DNA of 37,608 nucleotides from Ignavibacteriae bacterium HGW-Ignavibacteriae-2 (GCA_002839805.1 PGYT01000025.1:1-37608); one strand, 5' to 3'; counted from the first letter of the stretch, positions 14,336 to 24,581 are shown. Program-made: numbers and translations. The notes: generated by a model from the sequence alone, not told the origin.

Positions 14336-16591
14336 GTGAAAAATCAACAGGCGCATGTTATTCTTATCCTATTTTTACTTTTTATCAACATCACTCTTCA
14401 ATTGACCGCTCAAAATATTTACAAAGACTCCAGTGTTCCCATAGAAGCGAGAATTAAAGATTTGATCTCACAAATGACATTAGCTGAAAAAATTGGTCAA
14501 ATGCAGCAAAACCATCTTTCTAAAAAAAACGATGAAGTTTTTAATGAGATTAAGCTGGGTAAAATCGGATCGTTTTTAAATGCCGGGGATATTAACGATA
14601 AATTTGAATTACAAAAAATTGCTGTAGAAGAAAGTCGATTGGGAATTCCTTTAATTTACGGTCGCGATGTAATTCACGGGTTTAAAACTATTTTCCCCAT
14701 TCCATTAGGTCAGGCAGCGACTTGGAATCCTGAAATTGTAAAACTAGGATCAGCGGCAGCCGCTTCGGAAGCGGCGGAAGTTGGTATTCATTGGACTTTT
14801 GCGCCAATGGTGGATATAAGTCGCGACCCTCGCTGGGGACGCATTGCAGAGTCCTGCGGGGAAGATCCTTATTTAGCGGCAAAGATGGGTTCCGCGATGG
14901 TTGAAGGATTTCAGGGTAATGATTTGTCGAGCGAAAGTTCAATAGCCGCATGCACAAAACATTTCGTTGGTTATGGTGCGGCTGAATCAGGCAAAGATTA
15001 TAATACTACAATTATTCCCGAACGATATATGCGCGATATTTACCTCCCCCCTTTCAAAAGCTGTATTGATGTAGGCGCGGCCACACTGATGAGCGCATTT
15101 AACGATATTAATGGAGTTCCGGCTTCAGGTAATGAATTCACACTTAAACGAGTGCTTCGCGATGAATGGAAATTCGACGGTTTTGTGGTTAGTGATTGGG
15201 CCTCAATGACAGAAATGATAAATCATGGATTTTGTGCTGATGAAACTGAAGTTGCATATAAATCGGTTAAAGCCGGTGTAAATATGGAAATGGTATCTCA
15301 AAGTTATGCGAATAATCTAGAAAAATTGATAAAAGAGGGTAAAGTTTCTGAAGACCTGATAAATGAAATGGTAGAAGGTATTTTAAGAGTTAAATTCAGA
15401 TTAGGATTATTCGAAAATCCCTACAAACAACTAAAAGAAAAATCCCGAACATTATCCGCTGAACACCTTACCGCGGCAAGAGAATCCGCCGAACAAAGTT
15501 TTGTGCTTTTACAAAACACCGATGATTTTCTGCCGCTTAGCAAACTTAGTAAAACTATTGCCGTTATAGGCCCATTGGCAGACGACGCACAAGCGCAATT
15601 AGGATGCTGGTCTCCGGATGGTGATCCTGAAAACTCTATAACTCCACTTAAAGCAATAAAACAATTGTTGGGCGAAAAAACTAAAGTGATATTCGCAGCG
15701 GGATTGGATAATTGCAGATCAACGAACACAGAAAAATTTGCTGAAGCGGTTACTGCTTCAGAAGCCGCCGATGCGGTTATAATGATTTTAGGCGAGGACG
15801 ATTTACTATCGGGCGAATCCCATTCGAGAGCATTTATTGATTTACCCGGGGCCCAGGAAGAGCTGATTAAAACAATCGCCGAAACAGGTAAGCCGATAGT
15901 TTTAGTTATTATGGCTGGCAGACCTTTAACTTTCGGTAATATAGTTAAAGACGTTAAATCAATTTTATACGCGTGGCATCCCGGCACAATGGGAGGACCA
16001 GCAATAGCCAACATACTTTTCGGAAACGTTTCCCCATCAGGTAAACTGCCGGTTACTTTTCCAAGAACAGTAGGTCAAGTGCCAATCTATTATTCGCATA
16101 AAAACACCGGAAGACCGCCATCTGAGAATCAGCTTGGTATTAAAATGGGCACGCCCGAAAATCCAGTTGGTTTCGCCTCCTATTATTTAGACGTGGATTA
16201 TACACCGGCTTATCCATTCGGATTCGGACTATCTTATACTACATTTGAGTATCATGATTTAAAACTATCCTCAAACGAAATTTTGATGGGCGGAAAAATT
16301 GAAGTGTCTGCAACAATAAAAAATACTGGGAAATATGATGCTGAAGAGGTGGTTCAACTTTATGTGCGCGATCTATTTGGAAACGTTACTCGTCCCGTTA
16401 AGGAACTTAAAGGATTTAAAAAAATTCATTTAAAAGCTGGTGAAGAAAAAGTTGTTACTTTTAGTTTGAGTACCGGTGATCTGGCTTTTTGGAACATAGA
16501 TATGAAGTATGCCGCTGAATCAGGCGACTTTACTTTATGGGTCGGTGGTGATTCACAAAAGGGTTTAAAAGCGGATTTTACAATAAAATAA
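14336..16591 (+). CDS. bglX: Glycoside hydrolase family 3 beta-glucosidase, secreted
   Basis: A 751-residue exported enzyme that should release glucose from the non-reducing end of beta-gluco-oligosaccharides. Signal peptide at 1-25 (cleavage near LTAQ). The N-terminal barrel has GRDVIHGFKTIFPIPLG, DPRWGRIAESCGEDP, KHF (208-210) and catalytic nucleophile Asp287 in FVVSDW. The second domain holds the likely acid/base Glu494 (GESHSR). A fibronectin III-like domain closes the protein (about 640-750). Length and motif order match periplasmic BglX. The start is GTG, chosen for the AAGGAG about ten bases upstream and the signal peptide beginning directly after it; no ATG fits. It heads the carbohydrate block and would work after the GH5 and GH30 enzymes. 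Confidence 0.93.
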   Translation: MKNQQAHVILILFLLFINITLQLTAQNIYKDSSVPIEARIKDLISQMTLAEKIGQMQQNHLSKKNDEVFNEIKLGKIGSFLNAGDINDKFELQKIAVEESRLGIPLIYGRDVIHGFKTIFPIPLGQAATWNPEIVKLGSAAAASEAAEVGIHWTFAPMVDISRDPRWGRIAESCGEDPYLAAKMGSAMVEGFQGNDLSSESSIAACTKHFVGYGAAESGKDYNTTIIPERYMRDIYLPPFKSCIDVGAATLMSAFNDINGVPASGNEFTLKRVLRDEWKFDGFVVSDWASMTEMINHGFCADETEVAYKSVKAGVNMEMVSQSYANNLEKLIKEGKVSEDLINEMVEGILRVKFRLGLFENPYKQLKEKSRTLSAEHLTAARESAEQSFVLLQNTDDFLPLSKLSKTIAVIGPLADDAQAQLGCWSPDGDPENSITPLKAIKQLLGEKTKVIFAAGLDNCRSTNTEKFAEAVTASEAADAVIMILGEDDLLSGESHSRAFIDLPGAQEELIKTIAETGKPIVLVIMAGRPLTFGNIVKDVKSILYAWHPGTMGGPAIANILFGNVSPSGKLPVTFPRTVGQVPIYYSHKNTGRPPSENQLGIKMGTPENPVGFASYYLDVDYTPAYPFGFGLSYTTFEYHDLKLSSNEILMGGKIEVSATIKNTGKYDAEEVVQLYVRDLFGNVTRPVKELKGFKKIHLKAGEEKVVTFSLSTGDLAFWNIDMKYAAESGDFTLWVGGDSQKGLKADFTIK

Positions 16592-16600
16592 GCGCCTCGT

Positions 16601-16664
16601 TAATCCGGGCAGCGGCTAAATTGGTTAGTTTTAGTGATCTCTTTGTAAGCTGTTGCTCGGATTA
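16601..16664 (+). other. Long imperfect hairpin between the GH3 and GH5 genes
   Basis: Arms 16601-16617 and 16648-16664 pair over 17 bases as RNA (14 Watson-Crick and 3 G-U pairs), enclosing a 30-base loop. It begins nine bases after the GH3 stop. No T tract follows, so it is not a standard intrinsic terminator; it may stabilise the GH3 message 3' end or act in processing. Confidence 0.55.
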
Positions 16665-16857
16665 TTAATTCGGTTTACCGATCGTCTTAAACAAAATCTA
16701 AAAGAATTTTTATCTAACTGTTTTATATTTTTTTGTCTTATACGTATTCTTAGTGTATTTGTTTTATCTATCCAATCAAATTATTTAGTCTTAAATGTGT
16801 AAAAAAATCATCTTTCGATAAACAGCGTGTTGAACTAAATTAAGGTCGGCTTCTCTT

Positions 16858-17895
16858 ATGAACACCACAAATATTAAACCAATTCTAATACTGTTTTTTC
16901 TTTTTTCTATAGTATCATGCAAAGATTCAAGTGATAATATTGCGGAACCGGAAAAATCCGAAATTACTGTTGTAGATTATTACGGTCAGCTTAGCATTAA
17001 TGGCACATTGTTGGTTGATAAAAATAATAATCCGGTTGCACTAAGAGGTATGAGTTTGTTCTGGAGCCAATGGGGCGGCAAGTATTATAACAAGGAGTGT
17101 ATTAAGTGGCTCAGGAACGATTGGAAGTGCACTATAGTTAGAGCATCTATGGGTATAGAAGCCGGGGGATATTTAACAAATGCTGAGACAGAATTTAATA
17201 AAATTACCGAGGTAATTGAAGCGTGTATTGACCTGGGAATTTATGTTATAGTTGACTGGCATGACCATAACGCTCAGAATCATCTTGCCGAAGCAAAAGA
17301 TTTTTTTAGTAAAATATCAAATCTTTATGGAAACAAGCCCAATATTATTTATGAAATTTTTAACGAACCGCTGAATGTAAGTTGGAGCAATGTAATTAAA
17401 CCTTACGCAGAGGAAATAATTACAACAATTCGCGAAAACGACAAAAAAAATATTATTGTTGTGGGAACTTCTACCTGGTCTCAAGATGTTGACGCTGCAG
17501 CCAAAGATCCTCTTGCTGGGGATAATATTGCTTATTCACTTCATTTTTATACGGGAACTCATAATCAATCACTTCGTAATAAAGCAATTACCGCCATTAA
17601 CAAAGGACTAGCTTTATTCGTTACTGAATTCGGGATTAGCGAAGCTGACGGAAATGGTAAAATTGATATGAATGAAACAAACTTATGGAGGAGTTTTTTG
17701 GAGCAGTATAATTTAAGTTGGTGCAACTGGTCAATAATGGACAAAGATGAGACATCGGCCGCATTAAACAGCGGCTCAAGTGCAACAGGAAATTGGGCTG
17801 AAAACGAATTGAAAGAGTCCGGAAAAATATTAAGAGATTATATAAGAACACAAAACAACGATATCTTCGATATTCTGGATGAAATGAACAATTAA
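16858..17895 (+). CDS. Glycoside hydrolase family 5 endoglucanase, lipoprotein
   Basis: Endo-beta-1,4-glucanase candidate of 345 residues, anchored by lipid: leader MNTTNIKPILILFFLFSIVS then Cys21. The barrel shows GH5 hallmarks: RGMSLFWSQWGG (63-74), DWKCTIVRASMG (88-99), VDWHDH (132-137), acid/base Glu170 in EIFNEP and nucleophile Glu257 in FVTEFG. The WSQW and VRA-x-MG patterns point to subfamily GH5_2 (cellulases). A short linker follows Cys21 and there is no carbohydrate-binding module. The ribosome site is weak (AAGG 13 bases before the ATG). With the GH3, CotH and GH30 proteins around it, it suggests beta-glucan breakdown at the cell surface. Confidence 0.9.
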   Translation: MNTTNIKPILILFFLFSIVSCKDSSDNIAEPEKSEITVVDYYGQLSINGTLLVDKNNNPVALRGMSLFWSQWGGKYYNKECIKWLRNDWKCTIVRASMGIEAGGYLTNAETEFNKITEVIEACIDLGIYVIVDWHDHNAQNHLAEAKDFFSKISNLYGNKPNIIYEIFNEPLNVSWSNVIKPYAEEIITTIRENDKKNIIVVGTSTWSQDVDAAAKDPLAGDNIAYSLHFYTGTHNQSLRNKAITAINKGLALFVTEFGISEADGNGKIDMNETNLWRSFLEQYNLSWCNWSIMDKDETSAALNSGSSATGNWAENELKESGKILRDYIRTQNNDIFDILDEMNN

Positions 17896-17999
17896 GCCAG
17901 TTTAAATTTGTGTTAGTAAATGAACCCCTATTTAATAATTATTCTTAATTTACGGTCATACTTTTTTTTGGAAATTGTTCAATTAACTTGTTTGGTAAA

Positions 18000-20852
18000 A
18001 TGAAGTTAAAACAAACATTAACATTGCTCCTGACTGTTTCGATGGTAAGTTTTGCCCAGAACACAAGCGGTAAGCTGTTTTTTTCCCATGAAGCCGGAAT
18101 TTACGAACAAAACTTCAGCCTGGAAATTTCCGCTGAAAATCCGGGCGCATTAGTTATTTATACATTGGATGGAACTGATCCGCGATTTTCAAAAACAACA
18201 TTCACACAGACAAGTCCTTTTAATGTATTTCTAAACCCCGACAATACTTTTCAAAGAGATAGAGCGCCGGGTATTGTAATTAGAGCATGTGTTAAGGCTG
18301 ATACGATTAATATAGAAGATGTTTATACGCATACTTATCTTTTTATTAACAGAATAATTGCTCTATCTCCAAGCGATCAAATTCCTGGTCCCGGTTGGCC
18401 CGCGCCTAACAGCATTTCGCAAAGAATGGATTATGGTTTGGACCCCTATGTATATAATGACATCAGATACAGAGATTCTATAAAATCGGCGTTTTTAGCA
18501 ATTCCGGTAATTTCTCTCGTTACCGATTTAAACAATTTATTTAACAAGGATACTGGAATTTATGTTAACGCCCGGCAGCACGGTATCGACTGGGAAAGAT
18601 TCACTTCAGTTGAGTTATTAAATAATTTTGGAAATAAAGGTTTCCAGATCAATGCAGGTTTGCGTATACGTGGCGGCTACACGCGTGACGATCAATTTCC
18701 GAAACACTCTTTCAGGCTTTTTTTCAGAGGAGAATACGGGAAAACAAAATTAAATTTTCCTCTGTTCGAAGACGAAGGCGCCGATATTTTTGATAAAGTG
18801 GATTTAAGAACCGCACAGAATTACGCTTGGAGTACCGACGCGGTCGGAGCAGAAAACAATGTGATGAATAGAGATGTTTTTTCGCGTGATACGCAAAAGG
18901 ACATGAATCAACCTTACACAAGAAGCAGGTATTACCACCTTTTTATAAATGGAACATATTGGGGGCTATATCAAACCGAGGAGCGCCCGGAAGCTGATTA
19001 CGCAGAAACATATTTTGGAGGCAATTCCGAAGATTACGACGTGGTAAAAGTGAATCAGGAATTACCTAATTTCAGATATGAAATTGAAGCTACAGACGGC
19101 GATTTGAATGCCTGGAAATACATTTGGGATCTTATAAATGTTAGTTCAATCGATAATACAACCTTCTTTAAACTTCAGGGATTAAACTCCGACGGTACCC
19201 GTAATTTTAATTATCCAGTATTGCTGGATTACGATAATCTAATAGATTATATGCTTGTGATATTTTTTTCGGGAAATAAAGATGCACCAGTTACACTTAA
19301 CGGCAGGTACCCTAATAATTTTTATGCAATTTATAATAGAAAAAGCAACGAGGGATTTAAATTTATAACACATGATTCTGAGCACGCTCTTTTATACAAT
19401 GATTTACATATCAATATTGTAACTCGCAGCACACCCGTAAGCGAGTTTCGCCACTTTCATCCCAACTATCTGCATTACAAGTTAAAGGGCAATTCTGAAT
19501 ATCGCCTTCGTTTTGCGGACAGAATCTACAAACATTTTTATAACAACGGCGCTTTAACGCCCGATAAAACGGTACCAAGATTTAAATTTCGCGCAAGTCA
19601 AATTGAAAAAGCTATAATTGCAGAATCGGCAAGATGGGGCGATGTTTGGACAACTAAACCAAGAACAAAAGACGATGACTGGCTGCCGGCGATTAATAAT
19701 CTAGAAAACATTTATTTGCCTCTTCGCACCGGTATTGTGTTGCAACAATTAAAGGGTGATAATTTATTCCCTCAGTTTGATCCTCCAATTTTTAATAACA
19801 ACGGAATTGTAATTAAAGAATCGGTACTCAATGTAGAATCTGGTTACAAAGTTTCTATCTCCAAAGGTTTTTCAGGCAATGGAATTATTTATTATACCTT
19901 GAATGGAGACGATCCCAGAATGCCCGGCGGTGTTATTTCGGCAAATACATATCAATCGGATTCTGATAAAATAATAGAAATTAATTCTTCAACAACAATT
20001 AAGGCAAGATTAAAATACAATGGCAACTGGAGCGCTCTTCATGAAATAACTTTTCTAGTTGACGATGTTCTAGAAGATTTAAAAATAACAGAGATCCATT
20101 ATCATCCTTTGGATGAGGGTGAAATAAATGACAGAGAGTTTGAGTTTATCGAACTAAAAAATACAGGGAACTCATTAATTAATCTTACAGAAGTCAAATT
20201 CACAAAAGGTATTTTTTATACATTTCCCGCGGGTTCTGTTCTAAATGCAGGGAATTTTTTAGTGCTGGCTTCCAATCCTTCCAAGTTTCTATTGAGATAT
20301 AAGTTTGAACCGTTCGCTGAGTATGATGGCCAATTGGATAACAATGGTGAGAAGATTGTACTTCAAAATGCTTTGGGCGATACTATCACTTCAATCAGGT
20401 ATTACGACACAGAACCATGGCCGGTTTTAGCTGATACTGGAGGACACTCTTTAGTGCCAAAAGATATTAATGCAGCGGGAAATCCTAACGATGCTAACAG
20501 CTGGAGAGCTTCATTAGAAATACATGGATCCCCCGGAAGGGACGATACTATAATGGATATAACCGAGGATGAAGGGAAAATACCCCCTTATCGATACGAG
20601 TTATATCAAAATTATCCAAATCCGTTTAATGGGAACACAAAAATTTCATTTTCTATACTCGAATCCGCGAAAGTTACTCTGATAATTTATGACCTGCTCG
20701 GAAGGAAACTTACAACACTTACGAATAAAATATTAGAGCCTGGCAATTATTCTGTACTATGGAATCCCGAAAACGAAGCCTCGGGTGTTTATTTCTATCA
20801 ACTTACCGCGGACAGATTTATATCAACTAAAAAACTCGTGCTGCTTCGATAA
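18000..20852 (+). CDS. Large T9SS-exported CotH / lamin-tail protein
   Basis: A 950-residue exported protein. Signal peptide (1-19, MKLKQTLTLLLTVSMVSFA). An N-terminal chitobiase C-terminal-like beta domain (about 25-110; IYTLDGTDPRFS) is followed by a CotH-like region (about 185-500; LRIRGGYTRDDQFPKHSFRL, GLYQTEERPE, KFITHDSEHALL). A second YTLNGDDPR domain lies near 610-680, a lamin-tail-like domain (LKITEIHYHP, FEFIELKNTG) near 685-830, and a T9SS sorting domain begins near 865 (YQNYPNPFNGNTKISF). CotH is a spore-coat protein kinase in Bacillus; whether this protein phosphorylates or scaffolds is unknown. The frame extends to a TTG at 17988, but the ATG at 18000 starts the signal peptide directly. 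It lies among glycosidases. Confidence 0.88.
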   Translation: MKLKQTLTLLLTVSMVSFAQNTSGKLFFSHEAGIYEQNFSLEISAENPGALVIYTLDGTDPRFSKTTFTQTSPFNVFLNPDNTFQRDRAPGIVIRACVKADTINIEDVYTHTYLFINRIIALSPSDQIPGPGWPAPNSISQRMDYGLDPYVYNDIRYRDSIKSAFLAIPVISLVTDLNNLFNKDTGIYVNARQHGIDWERFTSVELLNNFGNKGFQINAGLRIRGGYTRDDQFPKHSFRLFFRGEYGKTKLNFPLFEDEGADIFDKVDLRTAQNYAWSTDAVGAENNVMNRDVFSRDTQKDMNQPYTRSRYYHLFINGTYWGLYQTEERPEADYAETYFGGNSEDYDVVKVNQELPNFRYEIEATDGDLNAWKYIWDLINVSSIDNTTFFKLQGLNSDGTRNFNYPVLLDYDNLIDYMLVIFFSGNKDAPVTLNGRYPNNFYAIYNRKSNEGFKFITHDSEHALLYNDLHINIVTRSTPVSEFRHFHPNYLHYKLKGNSEYRLRFADRIYKHFYNNGALTPDKTVPRFKFRASQIEKAIIAESARWGDVWTTKPRTKDDDWLPAINNLENIYLPLRTGIVLQQLKGDNLFPQFDPPIFNNNGIVIKESVLNVESGYKVSISKGFSGNGIIYYTLNGDDPRMPGGVISANTYQSDSDKIIEINSSTTIKARLKYNGNWSALHEITFLVDDVLEDLKITEIHYHPLDEGEINDREFEFIELKNTGNSLINLTEVKFTKGIFYTFPAGSVLNAGNFLVLASNPSKFLLRYKFEPFAEYDGQLDNNGEKIVLQNALGDTITSIRYYDTEPWPVLADTGGHSLVPKDINAAGNPNDANSWRASLEIHGSPGRDDTIMDITEDEGKIPPYRYELYQNYPNPFNGNTKISFSILESAKVTLIIYDLLGRKLTTLTNKILEPGNYSVLWNPENEASGVYFYQLTADRFISTKKLVLLR

Positions 20853-20948
20853 GTCCATAAATATGTTGCTTGTTAAATTTGGTTCATTTTTAGAAATTAC
20901 TAAGATTTTACATCATCACCGATCTAAGAATGCACCGATTCATTAATT

Positions 20949-22838
20949 CTAGGACTGCGTTTCATTTTTGAGTTTTTCCAACTCTTCCCATCGTAAATAA
21001 AGTCGTCGTACCTTTTCTTTAGCGTTAACAAGCGCTTCGTTTAGCTCTTTTGTTCTATGTGAGTGTTTATCGTAAAAATCAGGCGAAGAAAATATCGATT
21101 CTATTTCGTCAACGCCGGATTCCGCATCCATAATATCTTCTTCTATTGTTTCAAGTTCTTTTTTCTCCTTCCAGGTAAGTTTTTTTACTTGAGGTTTAAC
21201 CCTTGTATCACCTTTTTTTTCTAAAGTCTCTAAATTTTTATTCTCTTTAATTATTGATTTCTGTTTTTCAACATAGTAGTCGTAATCGCCTTCACTGAAA
21301 TACAGTTTACCCTCGCCATCAAAAGCCAGAATTCCATTACAAACACGATTCAGAAAATACCTGTCGTGGCTAACTACAACAACACATCCTTCGAATCCAA
21401 TGAGTGCCTCTTCAAGAATACGCAATGTGGGCAAATCCAGATCGTTAGTCGGCTCGTCTAACAACAAAAAATTTCCACCGTCTTTAAGTATACGCGCCAG
21501 CGTGAGTCTGCTTTTCTCCCCTCCGGAAAGCCGGCCGACAAGAGTGTTGATTTTTTCGTCGGTAAAAAGAAATCGCCGTAAATACGTCCATACATTCAAC
21601 GTATTTTTACCGAATCTGACTGATTCATTGCCGTCTCCAACGGCGTTAAAAACTGTATCATCGTCATTTAGAATAAGTCGCGACTGATCGATATAATTAA
21701 ATTCTGTTTTATCGCCAACATCAATTTTACCGTATGTCGGAGACAACTCTCCTAATATTAATCTTAATAATGTTGTTTTACCAATTCCATTAGGGCCAAC
21801 AATTCCAAGTTTTCTCTTGGAATCAAAAGCAAAATTTAATCCTTCGAACAAAACATTACCACCGAGTTTAATCCCAACATTTTTTAGTTCAACTATCTTA
21901 TTCCCCAACTGTTCAGCTGGTGGAATAACAAGTTCAACATCAAGTTCAACTTCGGTATTGTTTTGCGACAATACTTCATAATAATTATCAAGTCTGCTTT
22001 TGGCTTTGGTTCTGCGGGCTTTAGGTCCGCGAACAACCCAATCCAGTTCACGCCTTAAAAAATTCTGACGTTTTTGTTCCTCCGATTCCTGAATTGCCTG
22101 ACGCTCTACTTTATTCAAAAGAAAATCTGTATAATTACCATTGTGCGAATAAAAAACGCCTGATGACAATTCCACAATACGTGTAGCTATTCGATCGAGA
22201 AAATATCTATCGTGGGTTACGAATATGCATGTGCCATTATAATTCGCGAGAAAATTTTCTATCCATTCTATAGACTGAGTATCCAAATGGTTAGTGGGTT
22301 CGTCCAATATCAGCAAATCGGGCTGAGATATTAAAGCACGGCACAAAGCTACTCTTCTTTTTTCTCCGCCTGAGAGCAGTATAATTTCTTTGCTGATATC
22401 GGGAGCATTCAAAGATTTCAGAAGCAAATCAATTCGTTTGTCCAGATTCCAGCCGTCCAATTTGTTGATTTTTTCTTCAAGCACATGTCGCTGTTCGGAA
22501 TCAAATGGAAGCACTTCGTACTCACGTAAAAGATTTAGAATGTTTTTTGCTCCGTCCAGAATATTCTCGTAAATATTTTTTGATTCGTCAAGCGTAAATT
22601 CCTGACTTAAGAAACCCACCTGAAGATCTTTTCGTTTAGCAATTTCCCCTTTGTCGGGAGGCATAATTTCTGAGATTATTTTAAGGAATGTTGATTTACC
22701 CGCTCCATTTCTTCCAACAAGACCAATTCTATCTCCCTCGTGAACACTTAAAGAAGCCTTATCCAATATTATATCTTCACCGTAATGAACTTCCAACTCC
22801 ATAGCTGTAAGTATTACTTGTGTAATTTCCTTAGCCAT
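20949..22838 (-). CDS. uup: ABC-F family ATPase (Uup-like)
   Basis: A soluble protein of 629 residues with two ABC ATPase domains and no membrane part. Domain 1: Walker A GRNGAGKST, signature LSGGEKRR, Walker B LLILDEPTNHLD. Domain 2: Walker A GPNGIGKTT, signature LSGGEKSR, Walker B FLLLDEPTNDLD. A charged linker with RRTKAK lies between them and a C-terminal coiled coil (about 540-629) follows, the layout of Uup. ABC-F proteins act on ribosomes to relieve stalled states. The frame extends to TTG 22847; the ATG at 22838 is preferred. It is a housekeeping-type gene on the opposite strand inside the glycosidase block, so it probably has no link to sugar use. The symbol is by layout only. Confidence 0.9.
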   Translation of the reverse strand: MAKEITQVILTAMELEVHYGEDIILDKASLSVHEGDRIGLVGRNGAGKSTFLKIISEIMPPDKGEIAKRKDLQVGFLSQEFTLDESKNIYENILDGAKNILNLLREYEVLPFDSEQRHVLEEKINKLDGWNLDKRIDLLLKSLNAPDISKEIILLSGGEKRRVALCRALISQPDLLILDEPTNHLDTQSIEWIENFLANYNGTCIFVTHDRYFLDRIATRIVELSSGVFYSHNGNYTDFLLNKVERQAIQESEEQKRQNFLRRELDWVVRGPKARRTKAKSRLDNYYEVLSQNNTEVELDVELVIPPAEQLGNKIVELKNVGIKLGGNVLFEGLNFAFDSKRKLGIVGPNGIGKTTLLRLILGELSPTYGKIDVGDKTEFNYIDQSRLILNDDDTVFNAVGDGNESVRFGKNTLNVWTYLRRFLFTDEKINTLVGRLSGGEKSRLTLARILKDGGNFLLLDEPTNDLDLPTLRILEEALIGFEGCVVVVSHDRYFLNRVCNGILAFDGEGKLYFSEGDYDYYVEKQKSIIKENKNLETLEKKGDTRVKPQVKKLTWKEKKELETIEEDIMDAESGVDEIESIFSSPDFYDKHSHRTKELNEALVNAKEKVRRLYLRWEELEKLKNETQS

Positions 22839-23056
22839 TTGCACCAATCATTTATTATCAAAATAAAACAATAACAAATATAATCATTAATAGATGTGGA
22901 TTATAAAAAGAGGTGCTATATATATTGAATTTTACAACTCAACAAATTAGAATCTCTATAGCAATTTTAATTTATACTGAGTATGTTTAACAATATTTAT
23001 TCCGTCTAAAATAAAAATACAAATCATAATAACTCATTTATTATCGGAGAAATATT

Positions 23057-24541
23057 ATGACGGTAATATTAAAAACTCTTCGCTCTGTTTTTATAAACTT
23101 ATATTTATTTTTTATTTTTATAATTCTTTTGCAGGCATGTTCAGAATCCCCTAAAGAAGAGACACAGAGTCCGAATGTTTTCAATCGCCCAATAGAAAAA
23201 GCCGAACTATATGTAACGTCCAAAAATTCCCAAGACAGGATAACAAAAAAAGAAAATATTAAGTTTGAAAATTTGGAACAACCAAATGAGCACGATGCAA
23301 TTTTAATTTTGGATAGAGATAAATTATTTCAAACTATTGTAGGAATAGGCGGAGCTTTAACTGATGCCTCTGCAGAAACATTTTACAAATTATCACCTGA
23401 GAATCAAGAAGAAATACTAACGGCTTTTTTCGATAAAGAAAAAGGCAACGGATATTCTTTAGTCCGCACAAATATACACAGTTGTGATTTTTCCAGCGGA
23501 AGTTACACTTATGCCGAAGTACCCGGAGATACAAGTCTGAAAAACTTTACGATTGAGCATGATCTTAAATATAAAGCTCCTTTTATTCGAGCTGCCTTTA
23601 AAAAAGCCGGTGGTGATTTAAAATTGTTTGCTTCTCCCTGGAGTCCGCCAGCATGGATGAAATCAAACAACGATATGCTACAAGGAGGAAAGTTATTACC
23701 CGAATACAACAAAACCTGGGCAAATTATTTTGTCCGTTTTGTGCAGGAATTTGAAAAAGCTGGAATTCCAGTATGGGGTTTAACAGTTCAAAACGAACCG
23801 ATGGCAGTTCAAACCTGGGAATCATGTATTTTTACCGCGGCTGAAGAAAGAGATTTTGTTAAATATTTTCTAGGCCCAGCATTGGAAAAATCGGGACTTC
23901 TGCGTTTAAAACTTATGGTTTGGGATCATAATAGAGGACTTATGTATCAAAGGGCGAAAGCTGTTTACGATGATCCTTTAGCATCCAAATATGTATGGGG
24001 TACTGGATTCCACTGGTATGTTGGCGACCACTTTGATAACGTTAGACTTCTACACGATGCGTATCCGGAAAAAGAATTGGTGTTTACTGAAGGCACTGTT
24101 GCAAATTTTGATGCCGCAAGATTAGGCGAATGGCGTTGGGGTGAAGACTACGCCCGCTCCATGATAAACGATTTTAACAACTGGACAAGCGGATGGGTTG
24201 GATGGAACGTTATACTTGACGAATCCGGCGGTCCCAATCATGTGGGAAATTTTTGTATGGCTCCTATTATCTGTAATACAAAAACTGGTGACCTCACTTA
24301 TTTAAATTCCTTTTATTATCTGGGTCATTTTTCCAGATTTATTCGCCCGGGAGCCAAACGAATTATTTGTTCTTCTAATAATGACCATTTACTCGCTACA
24401 TCATTTATAAATACCGACGGCAAAATTGCTGTAGTTGTATTGAATACAAAAGATGAAGATATTGAATTCAGCATATGGATTGATAATAAAGCGGCAAAAA
24501 CTCTTAGCCCATCTCATTCTATTGTTACACTCGTTTTATAA
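23057..24541 (+). CDS. Glycoside hydrolase family 30 enzyme, lipoprotein
   Basis: A 494-residue lipoprotein: leader with ILLQAC, lipid Cys at 28. The GH30 barrel shows GIGGALTDASAE (97-108), SPWSPPAWMKSN (193-204), acid/base Glu247 in TVQNEP and nucleophile Glu345 in FTEGT, then GWVGWNVILDESGGPNH and a short beta domain at the C-terminus. The family contains glucosylceramidases and endo-beta-1,6-glucanases (GH30_1 and GH30_3); a secreted bacterial lipoprotein near GH3 and GH5 fits beta-1,6-glucanase better, as inference. GGAGA lies about eight bases before the ATG. It is divergent from the ABC-F gene with about 210 bases between, where its promoter should be. Confidence 0.9.
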   Translation: MTVILKTLRSVFINLYLFFIFIILLQACSESPKEETQSPNVFNRPIEKAELYVTSKNSQDRITKKENIKFENLEQPNEHDAILILDRDKLFQTIVGIGGALTDASAETFYKLSPENQEEILTAFFDKEKGNGYSLVRTNIHSCDFSSGSYTYAEVPGDTSLKNFTIEHDLKYKAPFIRAAFKKAGGDLKLFASPWSPPAWMKSNNDMLQGGKLLPEYNKTWANYFVRFVQEFEKAGIPVWGLTVQNEPMAVQTWESCIFTAAEERDFVKYFLGPALEKSGLLRLKLMVWDHNRGLMYQRAKAVYDDPLASKYVWGTGFHWYVGDHFDNVRLLHDAYPEKELVFTEGTVANFDAARLGEWRWGEDYARSMINDFNNWTSGWVGWNVILDESGGPNHVGNFCMAPIICNTKTGDLTYLNSFYYLGHFSRFIRPGAKRIICSSNNDHLLATSFINTDGKIAVVVLNTKDEDIEFSIWIDNKAAKTLSPSHSIVTLVL

Positions 24542-24581
24542 CCTTTTCCGGCACACCGAATAATTTTAACAAATACTTTGC

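Noticed and set aside
15421-16014. Long open frame on the minus strand inside the GH3 gene
   Set aside because: It is antisense to a clearly conserved catalytic gene, its translation is Ser/Ala/Ile-rich with no family features, and it has no ribosome site.
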